Origin: Phakellia ventilabrum
Lineage: Eukaryota > Porifera > Demospongiae > Axinellida > Axinellidae
NCBI GenBank assembly: GCA_963921505.1
Contig: OY997396.1
Coordinates: 1,806,001 to 1,870,000 of the forward strand
Direction of reading: 5' to 3'
Length of the DNA: 64,000 nt
In this document: positions 12,395 through 20,925 of the stretch, piece by piece
Layout of the letters: every line of letters begins with the position of its first letter
How positions within the stretch are numbered: the stretch's first letter is position 1
The notes under the pieces: generated by a model
Told to the model about the DNA's origin: nothing
Seen by the model: the letters and a program-made list of their open reading frames with translations, nothing else
The model's database searches: none
Program-made: the position numbers and the translations under genes

Positions 12395-15300
12395 TGTGTG
12401 TATGTGTGTGTGTGTGTATGTATGTGTGTGTGTATGTGCATGTGTACGTGCACATTTACATGTATCATTAAAATAGCAATCTGCAGTTGCTCTCTGTGTC
12501 TCACATACAACACAGGACAGACAGAGCCTTTCCTGTAAGAAGTCAATAAACATTTACCATTGAGATGTAATGGGGGGCAAAGAGAATATGTGCTTTGATG
12601 TAGTTTTCTTGTACAAAACATAATGCTTGTATACAAGTGTTTTCTTCCATTTAGTGCTCACCTGGAAGCTCACAAAATTACAAGGAAACAAGCACGTTCT
12701 TGCACTTTCTGTGTACAAAAACTACATCACAACACATGCTTTCTTGTATTTTCTCCATTTAGTGCCTACTTTAACCCCCAATGGATAAAGGTCTATAGGT
12801 CAGAACTGGCAATTATCATCAAAAGGGAGCCATATGCACGTATGTCAAACACTGCCATTCAACTTGAGCAATAGCACATCTTCATACATTTTCCATATAT
12901 ATTTCCTTCTGTTGGCCTAACAACCTTTAATTGGATGTAAGTATCCTTTATACAAGTTGAAGGGCATGTAAAGTTTGTAACACAATTGTACAGACACTCT
13001 GACAAGTGTTACCTTATATGTATGCACGTCCATGTGACAGTGTGCCAGATAGGCCTGAGCCCAATCTGCTCGGACAGATTCCTGTTTTTCTTTCCAGCAA
13101 TTCTAAGCCTGTTTTGCTTACAAGCAGAGCCTATTTTTCTCGTTTATGCTCGATTTAATATGACATGTATGCCATCAATTTCTTGTTACTATACCACTGA
13201 TTAACAGCTTGCAACTGCTCCAGAATAAAACTATATCAACGTAGGCTACAACTAGTCTCTGCTGCACTGAATCTACTCAAAGCCTCACTCCTAGTTATAG
13301 CAGACTGACTAGACAGACCCTGCGTTTTTTCCTAATAATTATTCTGCTATGGCTTCCTTCTCAAACCTGCCTAATTTTCTCAGATTTCTGCTGGCAGATT
13401 AGGCTCAGGCCTAGTGCCAGACAGGTCTTATTACTACACAGTATTCCAGATGTCTAATTCACAATGTCATCATGATAATCAGTGATCTAATCCCCACAGG
13501 AAGTTACAATGATCATGACCCAATCAACACCATGTACCCAGCAAAGCCACAGGATGTTTGTGCACAGAAATCAACTGCCTTTGATGACACACCTACACAT
13601 GAGTATTTTGAAACACACCATAAATTTAAAGTAATCAGCTACAGGCAAGTACACTATGCAAGGCAATATTACTTGAAGAAAGGGGTCAGATAGAATTTAC
13701 ACACTATCTCACACTCTAATTGCTGAGCGGAAGCGAGGCAACTAATAATGTTGCATGGATGTATGTGTATGTACGTACATATGTGAGTAAAGCTACAGGA
13801 ATGCAATTATTCAAGCATACTTCCTGTGGGTGTGGCACTGCCCATGCATATGCAGTAGAGCCAAAGACCATGTACACCTGCAGAAAGGGTAAGCGGTGGC
13901 GAATAGGGAGGCTACATGCGCATTAATACAGAAGTAGTGGTAGTGAGGAGAGGAGAGAACATCAGCAGAAGGTTCACTAAGGCTGATTCGGCAGCAGGAA
14001 AGTGATGACCGCTGTTCTCAAAGCTTCGGACTGGCTGAACGGTCAGCTGAGCAATGTAATGCAACTCAATTCCCACGAGGCCCTCTGCATGGACTACCCA
14101 TGTATACACTAGTACACAGGTTGTGCAAACATAACCTGTCTTCTATTATGCAAATTACAGGTTCCGAGAAACACCAACCCACATGGAAGTACTTAAGATG
14201 TGCGGAAACACCCACTTCTACTCTGTATAGAAACTAGCACAGTAGTGGCATCAAATGAACCTAGCAGGTATCATGACCCTGCCTTTATAGATGCTACCAC
14301 ATGCGCAGGTCCATGATAATTCCCAAATATGGCCATCCTACATGCGATCAAAGTGCTCTCATGTTTCCTGCATGCATACCATTACGCCTACACCGTGGAT
14401 ACGTTATTGCATCTATGCCCACACATAAGCAGCCTCTTGCCATTACAAAAACATGCCTTTGAAATGATATGAACATTAGCCTCGTTCCCAAGCCCCCACT
14501 TTATTCGGTTGCATGAAGGTACATGTAGCCAAAAATAGCAGGGGCCTGGGGATGAGGTTAATGAACATGATAACGTGTGCTGCATTATGTTAGCCATAGT
14601 AGAATTATTGCTGACTGTTGGCCTCCTACATACTGTCCAGCTTTATCTTGCAGCCACCACAATGGAGTGGATAGGGTTTAGCCCATATCTAGGCTTCACC
14701 ATGCAGATTTCCTTTCACAATCACGGATAAAACTATGTCTCCCAGCTGTGAGAAAGTCTGCAGAGGGAGGCCTGGGTACAAACCGCAGCTATAGTAGTCA
14801 CACAACCTACCAAGGCTGAATGTACATACCGTATAGCGACAAATTTTCGAGGAGTAAAATTTTCGCGGTTTTCGCTCAAACCGCGAAAATTATACCCTCG
14901 AAAGTTTTACACACGTCACTGGCTCATGTAAAGTTTCCATAAGCAGATCATGGCTCTTTTCGTGGCGTGGACAAGCCAGCCCTCTATCAACGGCAGTACC
15001 GTCGTCCTCCATTGCATCGGCAAATGCAGAAGTGAGAGGTGTGCTTGAAATCGAAGAGCAGACCACAATTTTTGCAGGAAAAGAGGTCCCTACGCAAAGG
15101 TTTCTGCTGAACTTAAGGTGCAAATAGAAAAGCGTGCAGCAGAGCACGGAGTGGCTGCAACCATCCGACACTATGCTAAGAAGTTTCCTGAGCTGAGGTG
15201 TGGTTAAATAAAATAGGCGTGGCTCCACCTTGTCCGCGATCCTCAAAAATTATTTCGCGAAAAGTTTACCGTAGGTTGATCCGTGAAAATTTTGGTCCTC

Positions 15301-17890
15301 GAAAATTTGTCGCTATACGGTACCATATAGCAACAAATTTTCGAGACCCTAAATTTTCGCAGATCAACCTACAGTAAACAAATCTTTTTAAGGATCGTGG
15401 ACATGGTGGAGTCAAACCTACTGTATTCAAACTTTCGAGGGTACAATTTTACTCCTCGAAAATTGGTTGCTATACGGCACCAGGAGCCCATAAGCGCCGC
15501 GAAGCGGCAGAATTCAACTCGCCAGTTATCAGTACTTCTCACTTCTGTTTGGTATGCTTTATATGTATATTCGCATTGTTCCACTGATGACAATAAGCAG
15601 ATAATTGTTGAAAACGCCCGCCTTTGAACAGGGACACCATAAGCACTTGGGACAGGATTGCATGTCACAAAAAAATGCACCCGTTTCAGGATAATAATTC
15701 TAACTATGCACTGATTGGATCCAGGCTATCATACAAGGACATTGGGCTTTGAAGTGTTCATCGCAGCTGATTCCTTGGTCCCAGTAAGAGTATAAGATAT
15801 TATTAAGTGCACCGTTACGAAGCTGACAAATGAAAAACACATCCGCTTCCCACAAGGCGTGAATGTAATCATGAGAATGTACCATACCACACTTACAATA
15901 ATTATTAACTACACAAGAACTGTAGCATTACAACAACTAGAGCAAAGATCAAAGACCATGACGTACAATACCATTTATTTTTAGAACATTCTGTCTTAGC
16001 TTAGATCATTCCCCCATTCTTTTAGTTCGGTGTGGCCCTTGAGCGCTCTAGCAAACTCACTAACTGTGTCTGGCAGGGGGAGTGAGCTATTCGCCCTCCT
16101 TGCTATATTCACACAACATCTTCTGCTATGGCCTTGCTCTACCTTGCGGGCAAAAGCAGATCAGAAGATTTTGGGGGGGGGGGGGCACATATAGTGAGCA
16201 GCATTGAATTTTGAAGGGTTAAATCCCCCAAGGAGGGCAAACGCCTAAATAAAATCCTGTCCTTAGTAAGGCTAGCACTTCTTATTATGCGGAGGGAGCT
16301 TCAGGTAAGTGCTATAAATAGAATTACTATTTAAAAAAACGCCTCGTTCTTATGTCATACTACATGTATCTCAAATGACAGGAAGTTCCAGTATTTGCAA
16401 CTGCGACCTTTGGGTCACCACATCTGAACCAACATTCCAGAGCTCATCAAAGACCAGTTAACACTTTAGGTGATTTTTAGCCAAAAAACTAGCTGCCCCG
16501 AGTGGCAAGTGAGGCAACTAATCATGTAGCATGGAGACCCACGTTTATATAAAACGTAAGGCCTATGGGCGTGGCATTTCAACGAGCATGCATATGTACT
16601 TTAGCTGCAGAATGCAAACAACGACTGAGGATGTCTGTACGGCTAAGCACGATGATGGTGTTGCTGGAGGAGGATGTCTGTACGGCTAAGCACGATGATG
16701 GTGTTGCTGGAGATTAGCAAGACTTCACATACAGCGGCATAGAAGCAGAGATAGTAAGCAAAGAAGGGAGGACCGTCAGTGAGTAAGGCTGATTCAGCAG
16801 TGCATGCAATAGTGTCCCACAGTAACAGTACAAGTCGAGATGCATTTTGTGAACATTGAACAAATGTACGTTTCGTTTCACGCAAGACCCTGTGATACAC
16901 GTAAGCACTAGTATAATATATCTTGGACATGTACATGTTAATCATAATAACATTACTTTTAGCTGGAAACCCACCTGGGGTCGGAATCTACAGGAGTGTG
17001 ATTCCAACAGATGCTTTTCATAAAGAATGGTCTCCACAACCAAAGCTATCTCCTTTGGTGGCCAGTACATTGCTGGTTGCAGTTATCGCTAACACAAGTC
17101 TTGTAATTAAATACACTGTATCTACATATACCATAACATGTTTATGCATTGTGTTGTCGCTTCAACAGAGGGTATATATAATATTATAGCCTTCTTTCTA
17201 GATGCGATGTTGTTTTTTTTGTTTGGCTAAAGGGAGTAAGGCACAAGGCTGGTAAAATAGCTAGGACAATCAACACAGGAAGACGCTGACGTTGAAGCTA
17301 ACAAGCTATCAATTTGAGCTTGGAGCTGGAGCACTGTGAATCGAACAGGACAGAATTGAAGCTAGCTAATAGTCGCCATCTGCCTTCCTGGCAGCAAACC
17401 AGTTCAATAGCTGTTTTGTACTGCTGGCAGAAACACTGCATTACTGATAGTAGGGATATAATACCACATGTGACTACTGAAAAAACATTAGTCTGATATA
17501 CTACCCTTGATTGGTCAAAATTAAAATTATGGTGCAAGGCATCTATACCCTGCTGGTAGAGCTTTGAAAAGAAGTGCCTGTAGCTGAACTGCACACCAAA
17601 ATAATCTTCCCTTCTGTGTATATATCCTTCCCACCAGGTTAGCCACGAGTGTTTAGTTACCTAGTTTTTCCTAGGGCATCTTGTAGTATTTGATCAGGGT
17701 CAGTCAGACCGGTGTCGAGGGTTTCTATCTGATGTGCAGCCACTGAGTAGCCAAATAAGTCCACGTCTTGGCCAGCTGCAGGTGAAACACGAAGTATTGG
17801 TTCTTGAATGTCGATATTGTCGAGGTTGATTGCTTTTATTCTGTTGGCACACAGGTACACACAAACGGCTACAATCCAGCCCGCCTTCAT
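512..17890 (-). CDS. Integrin alpha subunit, alpha-A (5' part; gene continues left of the window)
   Basis: Integrin alpha chains pair with a beta chain at the plasma membrane to bind matrix or cell ligands. Exons in gene order, by + coordinates: 17661-17890, 12068-12285, 11195-11295, 10708-10816, 9175-9248, 8729-8774, 7786-7920, 7019-7060, 5944-6011, 4393-4470, 3367-3419, 512-602. All have GT and AG borders and consistent phases, summing to 1,245 nt (415 residues). The start ATG at 17890 opens a hydrophobic signal peptide (MKAGWIVAVCVYLCA) followed by the blade-1 motif FGYSVA. Later FG-GAP motifs are IIIGAPKG, LIAIGAPG, DIVVSVPR, GEFFGYSV, a calcium-type loop DLNNDGYDD across the 3367/602 junction, and DDVLVGAPMY. 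There is no inserted alpha-I domain. Exon 2 carries an acidic insert (near DVSVDDDNGTGDG) that alpha-B lacks. The last propeller blades, legs, membrane span and tail lie outside the window. Very sure of the family; individual exon edges are by eye. Confidence 0.93.
968..1095. repeat. 33-bp tandem repeat, about four units
   Basis: Units begin at 968, 1001, 1034 and 1067 with the shape gtccaggagc-tatacacctactg-cttgcagcca. The period is a multiple of three, so it is open in several frames and makes a spurious repetitive ORF. Intronic in alpha-A. Confidence 0.85.
1111..1202. mobile_element. Fold-back repeat, GCCTCGTTCCCAGGC family
   Basis: Left end gcctcattcccaggccccc and right end ggacctggggacaaggct are imperfect inverted copies with a ~50 bp middle. 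No coding capacity. One of at least 15-20 members in this window. Confidence 0.7.
2250..2432. repeat. Dispersed repeat 'GCAGATATGTCTTT', copy 1
   Basis: Shares gttaggcagatatgtcttt, agtacctttgc, aaatttattcac and gcaagaaatcacatgactt-type blocks with 39100-39262 and, in part, with 10937-11033. Non-coding interspersed repeat in an alpha-A intron. Here the AGTACCTTTGCTAAA block is duplicated in tandem. Confidence 0.7.
3545..4055. repeat. Pyrimidine-rich minisatellite, ~75-bp unit
   Basis: Repeats of tcccatcccttccacctc, caccccteps-like C/T blocks and cctccctcacactccaccac occur about six to seven times with variable loss of sub-blocks. The + strand is almost pure pyrimidine apart from CACA and TAGC spacers. 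Intronic in alpha-A, between the exons at 3367-3419 and 4393-4470. Confidence 0.85.
4180..4255. repeat. Fragment of a fold-back repeat (relative of 63327-63658)
   Basis: The run cgttgccatagcagcagaaatgcctgaggtcattttagccgaacatggtct is nearly the same as the right end of the palindromic element at 63327-63658. Only one arm is present here. Confidence 0.6.
4895..5306. repeat. ~400-bp interspersed repeat R1, copy 1
   Basis: Matches 13722-14100 and 16490-16905 in the same orientation. Shared blocks are gccgagtgggaagtgag, cagaagtagtggtag, aggctgatttggcagcagg, aaagtgatgaccgc and gcaactcgattcccac. The 5' block resembles a tRNA-Leu/Ser A box (TGGCCGAGTGG), so a SINE origin is possible, but no clear B box was found. 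Intronic in alpha-A. Confidence 0.7.
6123..6208. mobile_element. Fold-back repeat, GCCTCGTTCCCAGGC family
   Basis: Ends tagcctcattcccagg and cctgggaaattaggcta are inverted copies. Intronic in alpha-A, ~110 bp from exon 9. Confidence 0.65.
6584..6682. mobile_element. Fold-back repeat, GCCTCGTACCCAGCC subtype
   Basis: Ends tagcctcgtacccagcc and ggtacgaggcta with internal arms gtcccagctg/agctgggatgg. A variant of the common family in which TTCCC is replaced by TACCC. Confidence 0.65.
8955..9125. repeat. Dispersed poly-C repeat R3, copy 1
   Basis: Blocks ggggcattcgccccccc, ttggggattcaacc, gaattctgctcactatatg and a run of about 18 C. A reverse-orientation relative lies at 16075-16262. It sits just downstream of alpha-A exon 5 in the transcript. 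Confidence 0.65.
10501..10650. mobile_element. Near-perfect palindromic MITE-like element, 150 bp
   Basis: Left arm tagcatggtttggagtg... (10501-10548) and right arm ...cactccaaaccatgcta (10602-10650) are inverted copies with only a few mismatches over ~49 bp. The centre, around gcttcgcctcg, has no coding capacity. It would fold into one long hairpin. Intronic in alpha-A, 57 bp from exon 4. Confidence 0.8.
10937..11033. repeat. Dispersed repeat 'GCAGATATGTCTTT', partial copy
   Basis: Shares aatttattca, gtagcattgtta, ggggcaagaaatcac, cttccgggtcacgcctactc and catattcgcca with 39100-39262; the left third is missing. Confidence 0.65.
12068..12285 (-). CDS. Alpha-A exon 2: blade 1 GAP strand plus acidic loop
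   Basis: Starts with IIIGAPKGTYPGG after a cctag acceptor that lies just downstream, in the transcript, of a long (CA)n tract. It contains a cysteine pair (SCPISPGLC) shared with alpha-B, then an aspartate-rich insert of roughly 25 residues, and ends with LFDHR in phase 1. The insert has no counterpart in alpha-B and could be a surface loop. Confidence 0.9.
12288..12445. repeat. (TG)n microsatellite beside alpha-A exon 2
   Basis: About 150 bp of TG with TA interruptions. In the transcript it is (CA)n just upstream of the cctag acceptor, so it probably stands in for the polypyrimidine tract. Confidence 0.95.
12548..12800. mobile_element. Fold-back repeat, AGACCCTTTACC family
   Basis: Left end tttaccattgagatgtaatg and right end cccccaatggataaaggtct are imperfect inverted copies. 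Internal blocks acatgctttcttgtattttc and tccatttagtgc are shared with the palindrome at 38469-38663 and with a half copy at 11040-11125. First intron of alpha-A. Confidence 0.65.
13722..14100. repeat. ~400-bp interspersed repeat R1, copy 2
   Basis: Second copy, in the first intron of alpha-A, with gctgagcggaagcgaggc at its left end and ggccctctgcatggac at its right end. It differs from copy 1 by many small changes, suggesting both are old. Confidence 0.7.
14477..14561. mobile_element. Fold-back repeat, GCCTCGTTCCCAGGC family
   Basis: Ends tagcctcgttcccaagcccc and ggggcctggggatgaggtta. Nearly the same layout as 1111-1202 and 37689-37763, including the ttattcggttgc middle. Confidence 0.7.
14827..15322 (+). 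mobile_element. DNA transposon derivative with TACCGTATAGCG ends and helix-turn-helix remnant
   Basis: Inverted ends taccgtatagcgacaaattt and its reverse complement at 15300-15322, with a second inner palindrome (ttttcgcggttt/aaaccgcgaaaa). On the + strand 15079-15207 reads KRGPYAKVSAELKVQIEKRA then AEHGVAATIRHYAKKFPELR before a stop. This has the look of the N-terminal helix-turn-helix DNA-binding region of DDE (pogo/Tigger-like) transposases common in sponges and cnidarians. No DDE catalytic domain is present, so it is a non-autonomous or deleted copy. Host-gene exonisation is not indicated. Confidence 0.7.
15321..15480. mobile_element. Short MITE of the TACCGTATAGCG family
   Basis: Starts taccatatagcaacaaattt directly at the right end of the preceding element and ends aaaattggttgctatacggc. 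About 160 bp, non-coding. The two elements share or abut a TA dinucleotide, so one appears to have inserted into the target site beside the other. Confidence 0.7.
16075..16262. repeat. Dispersed poly-G repeat R3, copy 2 (inverted)
   Basis: Poly-G run at 16166-16184, then cacatatagtgagcag, ttaaatcccccaaggagg and gcctaaataaaatcctg. This is the reverse complement order of the blocks at 8955-9125. Confidence 0.6.
16490..16905. repeat. ~400-bp interspersed repeat R1, copy 3
   Basis: Third and most diverged copy, recognised by ccgagtggcaagtgaggc at the left and aaggctgattcagcag in the middle. It carries an internal perfect 43-bp tandem duplication at 16627-16712. Confidence 0.6.
16627..16712. repeat. 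Perfect 43-bp tandem duplication
   Basis: gaggatgtctgtacggctaa...ttgctgga occurs twice without a difference at 16627-16669 and 16670-16712. Perfect identity inside an otherwise diverged repeat shows a recent event, or an assembly artefact. Confidence 0.9.
17661..17890 (-). CDS. Alpha-A exon 1: signal peptide and first propeller strand
   Basis: Contains the chosen start codon, a 15-20 residue hydrophobic signal, then FGYSVA. It ends in phase 2 at the donor gtaact. The matching exon of alpha-B ends in the same phase and at the same place in the fold (KTR versus NTR just before the IIIGAP/IVVGAP strand), which supports both starts. Confidence 0.9.
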
Positions 17891-19480
17891 CGCCTCGATT
17901 ACGAGCAGATATCCTAGTAGTTCAAGCTAAGACTGGAGGCTGTAGGTTCTTTTCATATACAGCCGCTCTTTCGGCCGGGGCTGTGGTAGTATACGGTTCC
18001 GTGTACGTAGCATAAAGCACTGGGCGGACACAATCGGATTAATCATAGTTAATTGTACGTGACGTAATAACAAAACCATAAGCAAATTGGGTTTGGTCTA
18101 CTGTTTCATAAAAGTTGTGCAAGCTGTGCCCTGGATAAGGCAGAAGATGAATTTGCTTGCTGCAATTTAATACACAAAACTAGTCCGATGACAAGCATAT
18201 TCTCCGATGACAAGCACATTCTCACTGAAGAGATGTCTTCCAAGACTTCCATCTCAGTTGTGGAATGAGGACCAGACTGCCCAGGACTATACTTTATCAC
18301 TACTATCAAAAGAAGTGGACACATTGTACTACAGGTTTGCCATCCAAGTCGTTTCAATTACATTCTGCAAATGTTGGCATGGGGGGAAGTAAAAATGTGA
18401 ATAGCCTAATCTCACATAAATTACGTGGGTGTTTCCAATGGCAAAGTTAGGACCTAAAACTATTGCCATAACTTTTCTTGGCTGGATGCATATGGTCAAG
18501 CGTGTCACTAATCACTAATGTTTTCCTATACAGAATAGCTTAAGAAATCTACTCAGTAACCCACTCACTGAACTACGTTACCCCTGGCTCATGCAACTTC
18601 AACACACATACAGATATAGCTAGGTCACACACAGCCCAGATCGAGTTGAAGCTCCCATCCTTCATGCATATGTGCTTCTGCAGTGCCATTAATGTACATG
18701 TATAGAGAAGAAGTGATCATCTCTTCCAGCTTACCATTTGGGTGGGGGTCTCAGGCAGTGTGCTCTATGGATCTGTCCATGCTCCCCAAAGCTAGGACAA
18801 AGGGAGCATGCCCAACAGGCAGACAGCTTGGTCAGCCAGAACATGTACAACCATACAAATTCATCTGTCCCTTAACATGGATGGGTAGTAATTATAGAAG
18901 AAATGGGTGGTTGCCCCCTTTATGTTGTTGTTGCTGCTGCTGCTGTTGTTGTCGTTATTGTTGTTGTTGTTGTTGTTGTTATTGTTGTTGTTGTTATGAT
19001 AACTCTTCAGGGAAGTATATGTTTGTCATGTCTGTACGCTATATTGTACTGAACCTCAATAGGATAAAGTAACCCCTGGGTATGGCATGGGTAAGCACAC
19101 ATAGCAGAAAGAATCCCACTATTCGTTCATGCTCACCCCCTCCAGTCTAGAACATTAATTTGCTCTCTGATCAGTCCACCTCTTTCCTCCTAGTCACCTT
19201 CCGGTGTGGCTACTGCCCGAAAGGCATGTTCAGTGTCATAATCTATCAGCCTCGGTAGGCTAGGAGACTGTTGTAGTACTAGCTGGAGTCAAAAGGGCCA
19301 AGGAAGCACCTTGCAGGGGGGGGGGGGGGGGGGGGCTATGTTACCATTCTAGCTTCATTCCCATGCTCCGCCACTGCATGGGGGGTGGGGGGCTGGGAAC
19401 AACCACTGACGGTCTAGATGTAGAAGTTGCTGGGGCTGCAGGCAGTGGCTACCCAGGCCTGAGGCTACAGCCTCTCTTTA
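17891..19480. other. Intergenic region upstream of alpha-A
   Basis: No gene is seen. It contains a local direct repeat of TCCGATGACAAGCA (18184-18225), a (TTG/TGC)n tract at 18925-18998, a poly-G run at 19317-19335 and GC-rich sequence just upstream of the alpha-A start. Confidence 0.6.
18060..18067. promoter_or_regulatory. CRE-like motif upstream of alpha-A
   Basis: TGACGTAA lies about 170 bp upstream of the alpha-A start codon. It matches a CREB/ATF-type half-palindrome. A single short motif is weak evidence. Confidence 0.2.
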
Positions 19481-19889
19481 CCTACCTCTAACCTTCACCA
19501 TATCACCTCCCACCATTGGCTTAATACACAATTACATGTTCTCCGCTTATAATTAGAAGTTGTCCTGGGTATGAGATTAGCGCCATGGCCTGGGTATGAG
19601 ACTATAGCCGATATGAGACCATGAGGCTGGTCTGGACATACAGGACACTTGTGGTTTTGTCTGTCACTGCAGAGCATTACCAACAGGAGTTGTGGGCAGC
19701 GAGGTCAACTTCAATAGGTGACGCCTTCCTTTGTCAACACAGCAGCATCATCTTTCAGTACTCCACCTGGGCAGAAGACCCCAGGAACTGCTGCGGAAAG
19801 AGGCTATCCACATCCAGGTGACCGTTACCTGGATGTTCAGACCCTCCCTTCACACTCACCCCTCCGAACAGCAGTCTCATCGGTAGAAA

Positions 19890-20690
19890 AATGTACATTA
19901 CTCAAACCTCCAGAGCAACTTTGATGAAGTTCCTTGCTCAGAATACTGGTATCCTGAATCTGTTGAAGATGAACTACCTCGCATTTGCTTCACAATTGAG
20001 CAACCTGTCTCAATTCTTATACCCTGAAATAAAGCCTGCCTTGTTAAAATTATTGAGTGTACACGCTAAACTCCTCAAAACTCCCACAGCAGCTCTTCTA
20101 AATCTACCATGAAAGTATTTCTAATGTTGTCATAGCTATACAGGACACTCCCAGAGCACATGTACCTTCATCCTCACATAATGTACACTGCCAATCATTG
20201 TTTTTACCCATAACTCTTCATTCAGATCATCAATACTTGACCTCGATTTAATCATCAATCTTGTACCCAGATCACCTACCTCCTGCAAAGTAGTAATTCC
20301 ATTTCCTTAGAAAAAGACTTCAAGCCATCACTAAAGTCTTTGTATTCTCTGTTCCTCAATGCTTTGTCCACCATATCTAAAAAGCTAAAGAGCTAATACC
20401 TCTAGTCTTGGCTATCTATCTATATTTAACTGCCGCAACAATTCATTAATTACTTTCATCCAGGCCTTCCTCTGATTATACCTCTACATCACTTCACTTC
20501 CTACTCAGTGTGTAGGAGTAATCTAGGATACCTCTCGTCGTCCAATTTAGCTATTAACTTCATGCCACCACTCATGTTTGCTCCTACCCCTCTTCCCTTT
20601 CAAGGACTCTAACCCCATATCCCCCCTTACTGCTTCATTACGCGTTTTGGAAGAGTAACCAAGTGCTATCATCTTAACTTACAAAATACC
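19890..20690 (-). mobile_element. LINE (non-LTR retrotransposon) 3' remnant
   Basis: Read on the minus strand, several frames give pieces typical of the C-terminal part of a LINE reverse transcriptase protein. In order from 20680 down: ALGYSSKTRNEAVRGDMG, ALRNREYKDFSDGL, LGTRLMIKSRSSIDDLNEEL, QCTLCEDE, HVLWECPVY and IRNTFMVDLEELL. The CTLC...H...C pattern is the zinc-finger-like tail found after the RT domain. The pieces lie in different frames with stops between them, so this copy is dead and fairly old. No RT catalytic core or endonuclease is present in the intergenic space. Confidence 0.7.
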
Positions 20691-20925
20691 GCATGATCAT
20701 GAACTTACAATGAATGTGACAATGGCATAGTATGGATATTAATTACTGTAAGCGCCAGTATATACTGTGTGTCATATTAGAGAGAAAAGTTTGTCTCACA
20801 ACATTATGATTCATTTTACAAATGTGGTGTAGTGCATGAATATGCAATTGTGTAAAAATCCTGCAACTTACAAAAATACTGTATGAATTACAATGGAATG
20901 TGACAAGACTGCCATTCCAGGGTTC

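Larger units (their letters stand above)
12286..17660 (-). other. First intron of alpha-A (5.4 kb)
   Basis: No second gene is seen. Contents: TG microsatellite, fold-back elements at 12548-12800 and 14477-14561, R1 copies at 13722-14100 and 16490-16905, the transposon pair at 14827-15480 and the R3 copy at 16075-16262. Short open frames in it (for example 13472-13693 and 16923-17189) show no recognisable domain or splice pattern. Confidence 0.7.

Noticed and set aside
12003-12636. Several Thr/His- or Cys/Val-rich open frames across the TG tract
   Set aside because: These are readings of a (TG)n microsatellite in different frames. Only the part 12068-12285 is an alpha-A exon.
19495-20112. Small open frames in the LINE area as host genes
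   Set aside because: They are antisense to LINE-derived peptides and have no splice or domain support.
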